A stretch of 28,052 nt of DNA from Nymphaea colorata (lineage: Eukaryota; Streptophyta; Magnoliopsida; Nymphaeales; Nymphaeaceae): positions 1 to 28,052 of the forward strand of contig NW_022204963.1 of the NCBI RefSeq assembly GCF_008831285.2, written 5' to 3'. Made by a program: the position numbers and the translations under genes. A model generated the notes under the pieces. The model had not been told where the DNA came from. It did no database searches and worked only from the letters and a program-made list of their open reading frames with translations. Positions 12,201 to 20,833 of the stretch are shown here, one piece after another (the stretch's first letter is position 1; each line of letters begins with the position of its first letter).

Positions 12201-13873
12201 GAAAAAGGCTTGAAGAGGAAGCTGAGAGAAAAAGACTTGAGGAGGAAAGGATCAGGCTTGAGGAAGAAGCCGAGAGAAAAAGACTTGAAGAGGAAAGGAT
12301 CAGGCTTGAGGAAGAAGCCGAGAGAAAAATACTTGAGGAGGAAAGGATCAGGCTTGAGGAAGAAGCCGAGAGAAAAAGACTTGAGGAGGAAAGGATCAGG
12401 CTTGAGGAAGAAGCCGAGAGAAAAAGACTTGAAGAGGAAAGGATCAGGCTTGAGGAAGAAGCCGAGAGAAAAAGACTTGAAGAGGAAGCTGAGAGAAAAA
12501 GACTTGAGGAGGAAAGGATCAGGCTTGAGGAAGAAGCCGAGCGAAAAAGACTTGAGGAGGAAAGGATCAGGCTTGAGGAAGAAGCCGAGAGAAAAAGACT
12601 TGAAGAGGAAAGGATCAGGCTTGAGGAAGAAGCCGAGAGAAAAAGACTTGAAGAGGAAAGGATCAGGCTTGAGGAAGAAGCCGAGAGAAAAAGACTTGAA
12701 GAGGAAAGGATCAGGCTTGAGGAAGAAGCCGAAAGAAAAAGACTTGAGGAGGAAAGGATCAGGCTTGAGTAAGAAGCTGAGAGAAAAAGACTTGAAGAGG
12801 AAGCTGAGAGAAAAAGACTTGAGGAGGAAAGGATCAGGCTTGAGGAAGCAGCCGAGAGAAAAAGACTTAAAGAGTAAGCCGAGAGAAAAAGACTTGAGGA
12901 GGAAAGGATCAGGCTTGAGGAAGAAGCCGAAAGAAAAAGACTTGAAGAGGAAAGGATCAGGCTTGAAGAGTAAGCCGAAAGCAAGCGTCTTGAGGAAGAA
13001 GCTTAAGCTCGCAGGCTTTTGTAACTTACGAGGTATTAAGCCTAAAGGTTAGCTTCTGAATAAAAGTATAGGCGCCTCTTTATTTAGCAGGAGGCACTCA
13101 GACAGGTTTAGTAGAAGAGATTATTATAGTAAAAATTAGTTGCTGAGGCAACAGAGCGAAAGCGTTTAGAAGCTTAGTAAATTGCGAAGCGGCAACGATA
13201 AGAAGAAAAAGAGCGAAAGCGCATCCAAGAATAGCTCGAACTAAAGCAAAGATAGTAATAGCAGAGAAAACGTTTACAAGCTTAAAAATAAGCAAAATAA
13301 GTAGAACGTAAACGTCTTGAAGCAGAGCTTTAACGAAAATAAAGGTAAGCTAGATAAAAATCTTTATTATAACAACGAAAAAATCTTTCATAGCCAACTG
13401 TTTTGCCAATTACGTCTTTATCATAACCATCTTAGCAACTACGTTAACAATTTTAGGCCAACCGGCTCTAGAAATTAAAATTGAAGACTCATAAATAAGA
13501 ACAATAGTCTGCTTAATTCTCTAGACGCAAATCTTAAAAATCTTCAAAAGTAGTTGCAGCTGTGCCTTCTTCCTAAATTTCGCAAACTAGTCAAAAGCAA
13601 TAAAGTAGCGGAGAGCCAGTTATCCCCGAACGTAATTAGGTAATGTAAAACTCTTTCGCTCCTTTGACGACAAGCAAAAAGACAACAAAAGTAGCCGCTT
13701 CAAAAGTTGAGCCTCCTTCGAAAAGTAAGACTAATGTTATTGAAGAATAAATTCCCCCTTCAACAGACCGTGCCATGGTCAATAATGAAGACAAGCTGAA
13801 ATAAAGTCAAATCACCACACATAGCTAGCAGAAGGATTCGGAAAAACAGAAAGGATGTTGCCAGCTCATTTGA
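9293..13873 (+). CDS. Giant charged coiled-coil repeat protein with C-terminal CaaX box
   Basis: One uninterrupted 4,581-nt frame (1,526 residues) from ATG 9293 to TGA 13871-13873, containing a great many TAA/TAG Gln codons. Order: Thr/Pro/Lys-rich low-complexity region (about residues 1-150); acidic, Gln-rich region; basic/Gln coiled coil (about 320-450); a long array of a 16-residue unit (RLEEEAERKRLEEERI) with 9-residue variants (RLEEEAERK), about 450-1235; a second basic/Gln coiled coil (about 1235-1350); and a Ser/Thr/Gln-rich tail ending GCCQLI. The array should form a long, rigid, highly charged helix, as in cytoskeletal or cortical scaffold proteins. The last four residues, CQLI, fit a CaaX prenylation site (Ile at X favours geranylgeranylation), and the preceding Cys could be palmitoylated. 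Membrane tethering is therefore inferred. No motor, kinase or calcium-binding motif is visible, and no specific family was recognised. Confidence 0.85.
10397..10600 (+). repeat. Left flank copy of a diverged direct duplication around the coiled-coil array
   Basis: Encodes LLQEKLAAEAEERRRLEEQQ followed by IAKRQRQ and ERKRIQEE. The same block recurs in frame 2,697 bp downstream, on the other side of the repeat array. Confidence 0.75.
10640..12990 (+). repeat. In-frame 48-bp tandem repeat array (16-residue coiled-coil unit)
   Basis: Roughly 45-50 units of 48 bp (AGG CTT GAG GAA GAA GCC GAG AGA ... AGG ATC), with interspersed 27-bp short units. Units are almost identical even at third codon positions, which indicates recent expansion or homogenisation. 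Occasional GAA-to-TAA changes (near 11338, 11872, 12769 and 12874) turn Glu into Gln in this code and would be stops in the standard code. Because units lack TGA, the two alternative frames (Arg/Lys/Gly-rich on +, Ser/Leu-rich on -) are also long but are shadows. Confidence 0.95.
11301..12135 (+). repeat. Higher-order 534-bp duplication inside the array
   Basis: A multi-unit block carrying marker variants (AAAATACTTGAGGAGG, CTTGAGTAAGAAG, CTTGATGAAG) occurs at about 11301 and again 534 bp later at 11835. The CTTGATGAAG marker at 11551 recurs at 12085, the same spacing. 534 bp equals ten 48-bp plus two 27-bp units, so the frame is kept. The copies diverge near 11623/12157. Confidence 0.85.
13094..13300 (+). 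repeat. Right flank copy of the direct duplication
   Basis: Encodes LLQQKLVAEATERKRLEAQQ followed by IAKRQRQ and ERKRIQEQ, closely matching the block at 10397-10600. The array therefore sits between two diverged copies of the same coiled-coil segment. Confidence 0.75.
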
Positions 13874-14025
13874 TACAAATATGTTCATAGTTTTATTTCT
13901 TAAATCGTTATGAAGGATAGTTTAAAAACATTTGACTAGATATGCCATTTTCTTCATATCGATATCTTGCCAATTAACTATTATTATAATTGTGTTAATA
14001 ATTCAATTTGCTCCAACATTCCCAT

Positions 14026-17000
14026 ATGCTAAGACTTTGCCTACGTATTCTGCATCGAAATTCTAACAAAATTTTAAAATAACCACATGTAACAACCCAA
14101 ATATCTCATACCGAAAAGCTCAGCATCCTTAGCTCGGTCACTTAGAAGATGAAATTGAAGCTGAAGCCATCCATTCTTATCTCTGATAATGTAACGAAGA
14201 AGAAACTTTCATATGAAGAGAAGGTATAACTTGGTCTTTATATACCGAAATCGCCATTCAATGCAAGACTGTCTCGCAATTTATAACAACAATATATGCC
14301 AAAGATCACGAAAGAGCTCTACAACCAGCAAATAGACCGATTGCAAACTCATATAAGAATCCTGCAAGATAACTTGTTCCTACAATCATCAGAAACAACC
14401 TTGGATCACTACATCAATATCATCTATAAGGACATCTATGCCAGATATCTGATTTCGAAGAAAGTTGGCGTCGAATGGTAAGGATTTTTTGCCAATACTG
14501 GAGTGGTCAACGGTCATACCACTTCAGAGTATAATCATTAGGCAAAATATCGAGAGGATTTTAGCATTCTTTTGGATTTCATACAGAATAATGTTAATTT
14601 GATCCAATAAAATAGTACAATTGGACTTTACTCTTACTATTAGAGGAAATTCGTACATCCGAATAAGGCTGGAGTAGAAAAGATTAAAAGGCTTGGACAT
14701 TATATCAAAGAAGAGTTAACATCTTTTGGAAAATATGAAAGCGAGTTTAATATCCTCCAAGAAAAGAATAGCAAAGTATACTTGCTTGTTATGGTCTAGC
14801 GATTGGAGAAACTCATCAATCCTAATGTAAACATAGATCTATACAGGCTATATGCGTGAATTCTAATGATAAATTTATCATGCTTAAGAAATTCACATCA
14901 GATAACGATCTCAGTTCTGAATATTTGATACTCTCGCTTGATACTTTCAAGCAACATGAAAAATATTTCAAGGATAATAAATACTAAAAGCATAACTCCT
15001 TCGATGGAAAGTATCTTTTGGGTATGAAAAGCAAAGACATTCCAATAATTCCTGAAATTGAAGGGTATTCTCGTGCACCTAATGCTTATATCGTTAATTC
15101 TCACTGTCATCTTGGTGATTTTTAAAGAGTTCAGGTGCATAATCTTCCTCATTTTCCTTCCTTCATTGATGAAAACGGTTAAATTAGGCTCAAAAGATCC
15201 AATATCATGCTTGAACAAAAGAAGATAGATGAAAAATTCAAAAAGTAATTATCTTTTTATCTGTAGAAGACAAAACTAAGATGGAGGTTACACGTAATCT
15301 TATGTGGCTGTTGATTAATAGCTATCTTTTCACTTGCTTGATCGTCTCAAGATATAAGCTTCTCTGCAAAAAATGTAAAATTCATCATATACAGTTTGAC
15401 GGAAGAAGGTAACCATTTCATAGACTTCTATGATGTCTTAGACGATGAGATTTATTATCATTAAGAAACCAAATAAGTTCTGAATTTCAGAATGGGAAAA
15501 AAATATTCGATTGAAATAGCGGAGCAGAATACTCAATAGATCTTGAAAGGATTAGTAAAAGAAAAGACAATCATATCATAGAGCAAGATTAAAATATAAT
15601 CTTTGAATACAGGCAAAAAACCGAGAGAAAAAAGACAGTTTAGAAAGCAAAGGAAATAAAAATTGAAATAAATTACTCAGCATTATAGTCTTGTCGATGC
15701 TTTGTCTCAGATAACAAGCATATCAATATCAAGCTTAAGTGAAAATAAGTTCACTGTTCCTATATTCTTGAAAAATCTAAAATAGTTCCCTATGAAAACA
15801 TCTTAAATGAAAAAGAAATATAGCTTTTAGTCTCTGGAAGGATCAACTAAATTGATATACGAGCAAAAAAAGAAGCAGGATTCTAATTTAAGACGATATA
15901 TGCTAACTAATAACTTCTCAAGGCGCTCATATATCTACGGAATCTTCATAAAAGTAAATAAGTCCACAACGTTATCATTGAGCCTCAATCATAGACCTAA
16001 GAATTGATCCCAAATGCTATCCATCTCAACTATTTGATCAATAAAAGTAAGGCAAGAGGTCGAAAATTCAACTCATAGGTAAAGAATAATATATCGCTGA
16101 TGAAACTGCATCCAACGCTTGCTTAAGATGTCAAACAACTATCAATAAAAGAGCTCATTGAAGGAGTGGTAAAAAGTAATGAGAAACAACAATATGGACT
16201 TGGGTTAGAAGCTCTACGACTTTGGACAGCCAGTCACGACAATTTTCTCGGAGATAGGATTGTAAGAGACTACGATATTAACCGTGAGCTATAGCACAGC
16301 CAAAATATCCGAACTATTTATTGGAATTTGCTCAGTATCTTGCCGAACGAAATAAAATAAGTGCAGCCATAGCTCTATCTTAGCAAGTTTATCCTTGACT
16401 CAATCGACTGCTACATAGTCAATATGGAATAATCCTATAAGACGATGAATATCAATCAGGCATACTTGCTTACTAACGACTTCTTCACTAATATCTTGAA
16501 TGAAATTTATGTGAAAAATATAAAGGAAAGAGTCATCTCATTTCCAAATCTAAAGGAAAACTAAGAACACTTCTTTGTGATTCGAAGGATCTTGGAATTA
16601 GTGGCTGTTATTTCTCCTCTTTATCCCTTTACAGCCTACCATATCTCTCGAAAGCCAGATCTCACATGGCCTCCTATCTTAAATCCTAAATTTTACGAAA
16701 GCATTCCTCTTCATACAGAGATGATAAAGACAAGAGTGAAATTGGTAAACAAGCTTAGACTCAATAGGCTCTAGTATGCTCAAATTTACTGTGAAACACT
16801 CAAAGAATCATTCTCCGCTCATGATCTTTAGCTTTTCTTCAATGTCAAAAAGGTAACCTTCCAAAAGCCTGATATTGAGGAGAGGACATGTTCCGTTGAG
16901 CTGAGCAAAAATAACTCAATAACAAATGAAGAGAAGCTGATTATCTACTCAAGTGATGACTATTGTTTAAGATGCGAGCCCAAGAGCAAGCAAACTTAGC

Positions 17001-17092
17001 ATCTTTGCAAGTCATGTGTGGATTACCTTGAGGAGCAAGTTTCATAACCTTTGGTTTATTTCTCGCAAAGAGAGCATAAAAGGTTATAATGA
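14026..17092 (+). CDS. Divergent organellar-type isoleucyl-tRNA synthetase homologue, active site eroded
   Basis: Exons 14026-14826, 14847-15293, 15352-15374, 15395-15953 and 15995-17092 give 975 codons, the usual size of bacterial/mitochondrial IleRS. The N-terminus (MLRLCLRILHRNSNKILK) resembles a mitochondrial presequence. The fold is recognisable by order: a catalytic-core region with IIYKDIYARY where IleRS has ILKDIxxRY; an editing-domain region (residues about 275-390); LEGS near 15836; LEALRLWTASHDNFLGDRI (about 16207-16260), matching the conserved ALRLWxAS block; an anticodon-binding helical domain (YKTMNINQAYLLTNDFF); and a C-terminal zinc finger with cysteine pairs at 16964-16975 and 17006-17017. 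HIGH is replaced by TLDHY (about 14398-14412) and KMSKS by KFNSQ (about 16064-16078). A normal aminoacylation site is thus not visible. It may be a pseudoenzyme or an extremely derived enzyme. Family call moderately sure; function uncertain. Confidence 0.68.
14827..14846 (+). other. 20-nt intron
   Basis: GTAAACATAGATCTATACAG. Removal bypasses the TGA at 14857 and continues the IleRS-like reading frame. Confidence 0.7.
15294..15351 (+). other. 58-nt intron
   Basis: GTAATC...TCTCAAG contains two TGAs in the upstream frame. With the next 20-nt intron it leaves a 23-nt exon. A 48-nt intron (15304-15351, GTGGCT...CAAG) is a single-intron alternative. Confidence 0.45.
15375..15394 (+). other. 20-nt intron
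   Basis: GTAAAATTCATCATATACAG shares length and both ends (GTAAA...ATACAG) with the intron at 14827-14846 and restores the frame TEEGNHFIDFYDVLDD. Confidence 0.5.
15954..15994 (+). other. 41-nt intron
   Basis: GTAAATAAG...CAATCATAG. Removal joins SYIYGIFIK to TQELIPNAIHLNYL, bridging the change into the frame of the anticodon-binding domain. Confidence 0.6.
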
Positions 17093-17622
17093 TCATTTAT
17101 ACTTCGTGTTAGAGCAAGATAATATTGACTATGATTTGACTTTGATAATTACGGCTGATTTTTCTTATAATTAAGCTGATATTTATGCGTTCGAGTACAG
17201 TCAGTAGTTCAAGGTCCTATACGTCAAAGAGTACGCATGTCTTTAGGCTTAGATAAATTGAAGAAAAAGTTGTTTGTCCGATAAGATAAAAATAAGGCAA
17301 AATTTTCAGATCTTCATGGATCAATAACAAGCATAGAAGAAGTGGTGAACAATTCTTATTGAAAGATTGTGTTGTTTGCGGAAAGTAGATAAAGACCATA
17401 CCCTTTATAACAATAAAGCAAGCATAGTTTGCTCTCCACGAGTCAGGATTGAAATTTTTATAAGAAACGAACAAAAAATAAAAAGTATAGTTTGTTGGGT
17501 GCATCGGAAACAAATAACTATTGAATGACTGCTTTTCTATTATATGCTAAGTTCCATGTTCTTCAATTTCCTAAGTACAATCTAATTTATAAAGCCAGAA
17601 AGCTAATTTAGCCAAGACATGA
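17054..17622 (+). CDS. Possible C-terminal exons of the IleRS-like gene, or a separate small gene
   Basis: Protein-like frames continue beyond the TGA at 17090. A 19-nt GT..AG intron (17054-17072) would remove the approach to that stop and join VSQPL to SIKGYNDHLYFVLEQDN. A second junction at 17231 (GTACGC...; 16 or 22 nt) leads to IEEKVVCPIRQKQGKIF and LLKDCVVCGKQIKTIPF, ending at TGA 17620-17622. The extension has another CxxC and no ATG of its own. It is therefore more likely alternative or extra C-terminal sequence of the upstream gene than an independent gene. IleRS normally ends soon after the zinc finger, so this would be an unusual tail. No domain was recognised. Confidence 0.4.
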
Positions 17623-17867
17623 TAACAATCTATAATTAGCAATACAAAAAAACGACAAAATGCTTTATTTCATCTTCATGAAGTGTGAAACTGACTAAAA
17701 TGAAGAAAATATATAAAAAATGCTTTAGATTTTATCGTATTTATGCGATTCTATCTTCATTTCCTTTGGCGAAGCATAATTATAAAGCAAATATACCAGC
17801 AAAATCAATGCGATTTCATCAAAATGCAAGCAAAATGAACATGGGCCTGTTATATTTTTTACAAAGA

Positions 17868-18043
17868 TCAGATTGTGATAGACTAGATATTGTTATCATC
17901 TTTGTAGTAAATCTTCACATCAGTTGTCTTGGGTAGTTTCAAATCAAAATAAGCCAATCTAGCAGTTTCAAATGCCACAAAAATGAAAATAATTCGCTTA
18001 TTTCAAGAACTGATATAAAATGAATAGGAGAATAATCATCCAT
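17868..18043 (-). CDS. Tiny minus-strand gene, 53 codons, unknown
   Basis: The minus strand reads MDDYSPIHFIS, then after removing a 14-nt GT..AG (17997-18010) RIIFIFVAFETARLAYFDLK and LPKTTDVKIYYKDDNN, ending at TGA 17868-17870. The second segment is convincingly protein-like, with a short hydrophobic stretch. The tiny intron and short length leave the model tentative, and further exons toward 17640 are possible. It lies between the IleRS-like gene and the coiled-coil gene, opposite to both. Function unknown. Confidence 0.4.
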
Positions 18044-18180
18044 CTCACTATTTCTTGAGCAGATTCGTTAAAAATATCATCTAGCTTTATCTCAAACGAG
18101 AAAAACAACACCAAGATGGGTTAGTCAGGCATCTATATGGCTTTAAAATAACCTAGTGTCGAAGCTTTTATGAAAAACAG

Positions 18181-19035
18181 ATGAATGAGCTTTAACTATC
18201 AGAAATCAGCTCGAAATAAGAGCTACTGACTGTTTTGTCATCTCTAGAAGAAAAAACAGTTTCCTTATTCAATGCATAAACCCTCGATTAGCAGCTCCAT
18301 AGTGCTTATTTAGAAGAAGTCTTGCTGTTTGTGTAATAATAAGAATAAAAAGTTATTAAAGATTACGAATTTACTGAAAAAGGTTCACAATAATACTCAA
18401 TTTTCGAGTAAAATGATGATGAATGCTAAGAAGAAGTGAGCAATTCTTAGTAACTTATGAATCAGATACAAAGCTTGAAATAGAAGCATAATGAAATTTC
18501 TGGAAAAAATCACTTAACTCATCAAAAGATAGTGATCTTGGCGAGGAATGCAGCAAGATTGAAGATATTGGGGTATGATTAGAAGCAGAGGATTGCATAG
18601 CTACGATAATAAATAGATAATGAGTGGAATTAACTCAAAAAGGTTTATCAATAAAGGGCAAAGAAAGATGAAGAGCCAACATAAAATAATCTAATAAGGG
18701 AAAAATACAAAATCATGGAGGAAAAATTGAAAAACTATGAAGCTAAATCAAGATCTGTGAGATAATAAATTTTACTCTTCAGGGATATCTATGATCATCA
18801 ATGTTATATGCAGTAAATAAAAAGTAAAGAATTTTTATAATTTTGCAAGATAAAATAAAAAAACGATGCCATGAAGAGGTACGTCTAATAGACTACTGTC
18901 TAAAGCCCACTGATTAATACGCTTCGAGTTCAGATAGCAGAATTGACAAATAAAAATGATCAACTTTCTAGAAGAAAATCGATAATTATTGCTTCGGTGC
19001 AAGGCTCATAAAGATAATTGATGAATATTTTGTGA
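18181..19035 (+). CDS. Coiled-coil protein, unknown function
   Basis: 284 residues from ATG 18181 (MNELQLSEISS) to TGA 19033-19035 in one frame with many Gln TAA/TAG codons. Helical, charged, heptad-like sequence throughout: VLSSLEEKTVSLFN near the N-terminus; MNQIQSLKQKHNEISG mid-protein; ILARNAARLKILGYDQKQR; then IREKYKIMEEKLKNYEAKSR and VQIAELTNKNDQLSRRKS. No catalytic motif was seen. An upstream mini-exon is possible: ATG 18118 (MGQSGIYMALKQPS) joined by a 23-nt GT..AG intron ending at 18180. That form would have an MG N-terminus compatible with myristoylation. Its last 30 bp overlap the 3' end of the convergent NT-C2 gene. Confidence 0.7.
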
Positions 19036-20760
19036 TATTTATACCATATATAGACCTTCATTGATCATTACTATTTAAGTTCTATTTTTTGTGATGGCTT
19101 AGACTTTTTCAAATTGGACTTATACTTAAAGATCATCTGATATCTCTCCACAGACATTTTCAACCTTTGTTGTCTCAGTTAGAGGTTTTTCACAATCATC
19201 TTCTACTCTTTTAAGTTCAATGGTGGCTCCTTGCCCTACTAAACCACTGATTATGTTTATATTTTCATTATGTGTATAAGTTATATAATCGATCCAGATC
19301 AAAGGATGGAGCTTAGTGACTTCACTAAATTGTCGAAAGCTTTTTCCAGATTGATGCGGGTTTATTCGATTTAACTTTATTTCTTTCTCATGTTCTCCTC
19401 CATGTTGTTATTCTTCTCAACTTACGTGTTGTATTTTTGTTTCAACTCCTTAACAGCCACTTATAATTCTAGAATAAATGAAAAGCATACCTTAGATTCT
19501 TGATTTTTGCTCATTTCTTGCCTTTTTCTCTTGGACTAAGTGTTCTCTTAGCTCTTTGATTTCTGAAGAAAGTTTTTGCTCTGTTGCTGATGCATTTGAT
19601 TTCAGTTGGTCAATGTATGCGCTTTGGCTCTATCCGCTTGCGCTCATCCTAGCCTCCATTTGGGTGATCAAATTTTTGTTTTCGAGGGACTTAGCTTCAA
19701 GTTATTGATTTTTTCTTGATTAGGCTTCGAGTTTATGCTCTGCATCTGCTTTGAGATCTTGATATTATCGGCTTAAATTTGATGATTTTTTTCTTTATTC
19801 CTCATAAAGCTTTTCCGAACGCTACTTGGCTATACGTTCGCTTTGGACTTATTCTTAGAGTTGCGATATCCTTCTCTTGAAGCCTTAGATTTAAAATTTG
19901 ATGTTTTTTGATTTGTTGTTTACAAAGTCATTGATCTTGTTGGTGAGAGTGTTGATATTCTTGATGTTTTCTCCGATCTTTGAACCATCTGAAGACATGT
20001 TTGAGCTTGATGTTTTGATTGGGTATTATATAACATCAGATTCATCAAGTTTATCGTAATTTTCTTCTTTTTTTAGGCCGATTTCACTTTAGCTTAGTGA
20101 TTTTTCAGACCGTTCTGATTTTGATGATTTTTCAGTTTAATTTTAAGAGTTTTTCTAAGATATGCCACTCTTAGCACCTGAGAAATCTCCAAGATCCAAA
20201 CTGGCAACCGACGAATCGAGAGGATTCGTAGCTGAAATGCAACTTGATTACCATATTTTTACCTCATTGAATCATACCCCTTCTCTTTTGTATCTTCCTC
20301 GTAAGTTATCCTCATGTCCACTTTCGTTCCAGGAACTGGGCATTTATCCAAATTGAATGCTTGATCCATTTCTACATAAAGCATCCCTTACCGTATATTC
20401 TTTTATTGAAAAATTCAGCAAGTCTAGGGTGACAGTTCCTGCAGATTTTTCTCCTTTATCGGTTGTTATTTGAAAACTGTATATGCACTTCATCATAGAA
20501 TCTTTACCTTTTTCTCAACAAACTTGTTGGTTGTGGTATCGAAATACATGTTCACGCTCAATTTTAGTGTCTGATTGAAATTGACGATCCCATTTTGAAC
20601 TGGGCAGAGGGTGGTCTATGCGACTTCATTACCTTTATACTTTACTGTTTACTTCTCTTCCAGATCACCTTGACCTGACATGCGAATTTGACGTTGAAAT
20701 GAAGTTTTCGGACCTCTGTGATGAATTGATCTGGTAGACCTTTAGATTCTTGTTGCTCAT
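19006..20760 (-). CDS. NT-C2 (EEIG1/EHBP1-type) domain protein with C-terminal coiled coil
   Basis: Eight exons (20760-20740, 20713-20669, 20651-20508, 20487-20376, 20359-20263, 20242-19491, 19468-19326, 19311-19006) give 539 codons. The start MSNKNLK joins VRKLHFNVKF across a 26-nt intron. NT-C2 landmarks follow: NGIVNFNQTLKLSVNMYFD, TNKFVEKK, YSFQITTDKGEKSAGTVTLD and LDKCPVPGTKVDMRI (about residues 8-140). Then come a Ser-rich linker (SSKSERSEKSLSQSE), a long coiled coil (about 250-440: LQEQVQSERIAKQRSEKL, YIDQLKSNASATEQKLSSEI) and a short C-terminal segment. NT-C2 domains bind membranes or scaffold endocytic and cytoskeletal complexes, so a membrane-to-coiled-coil adaptor role is inferred. 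The 14-nt intron 19312-19325 is doubtful. If it is not spliced, the protein ends at TGA 19299-19301. It follows the UBR gene by only 73 bp on the same strand. Confidence 0.72.
19469..19490 (-). other. 22-nt intron in the NT-C2 gene
   Basis: Minus strand GTATGCTTTTCATTTATTCTAG. Removal joins the NEQKSRIQ and VAVKELKQKYNTQVEKNNN halves of the coiled coil. Confidence 0.7.
20243..20262 (-). other. 20-nt intron in the NT-C2 gene
   Basis: Minus strand GTAAAAATATGGTAATCAAG, between the NT-C2 domain (TYEEDTKEKGYDSM) and the Ser-rich linker. Confidence 0.65.
20360..20375 (-). other. 16-nt intron in the NT-C2 gene
   Basis: Minus strand GTAGAAATGGATCAAG. Removal gives ...VRDALSFNLDKCPVPG, matching the end of the NT-C2 domain. 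Confidence 0.55.
20488..20507 (-). other. 20-nt intron in the NT-C2 gene
   Basis: Minus strand GTAAAGATTCTATGATGAAG. Removal joins TTTNKFVEKK to CIYSFQITTDKG within the NT-C2 domain. Confidence 0.7.
20652..20668 (-). other. 17-nt (or 14-nt) intron in the NT-C2 gene
   Basis: Minus strand GTGATCTGGAAGAGAAG. An AG after 14 nt is equally frame-compatible, so the acceptor is ambiguous. Confidence 0.45.
20714..20739 (-). other. 26-nt intron in the NT-C2 gene
   Basis: Minus strand GTCTACCAG...CATCACAGAG. Seven codons of exon 1 join the first NT-C2 strand. Confidence 0.55.
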
Positions 20761-20833
20761 TTAAATCAAAGGGTGAACTTATTATAAACTATTCGAGAAT
20801 GGTATGTATATAAGATATATGTTTTAGAAATGA

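Noticed and set aside
10597-12984. 795-codon minus-strand Ser/Leu-rich frame
   Set aside because: It is the complement of the 48-bp coiled-coil repeats, stays open only because the repeat lacks stops, and has no protein-like character beyond the repeat.
10629-13052. 807-codon plus-strand Arg/Lys/Gly-rich frame
   Set aside because: A frame-shifted shadow of the same array. The true frame has flanking unique domains, a start, a stop and Gln-coded TAA/TAG.
17685-17936. Plus-strand frame of 83 or more codons
   Set aside because: The opposite strand at 17868-18043 reads as better protein sequence, so this is probably a shadow.
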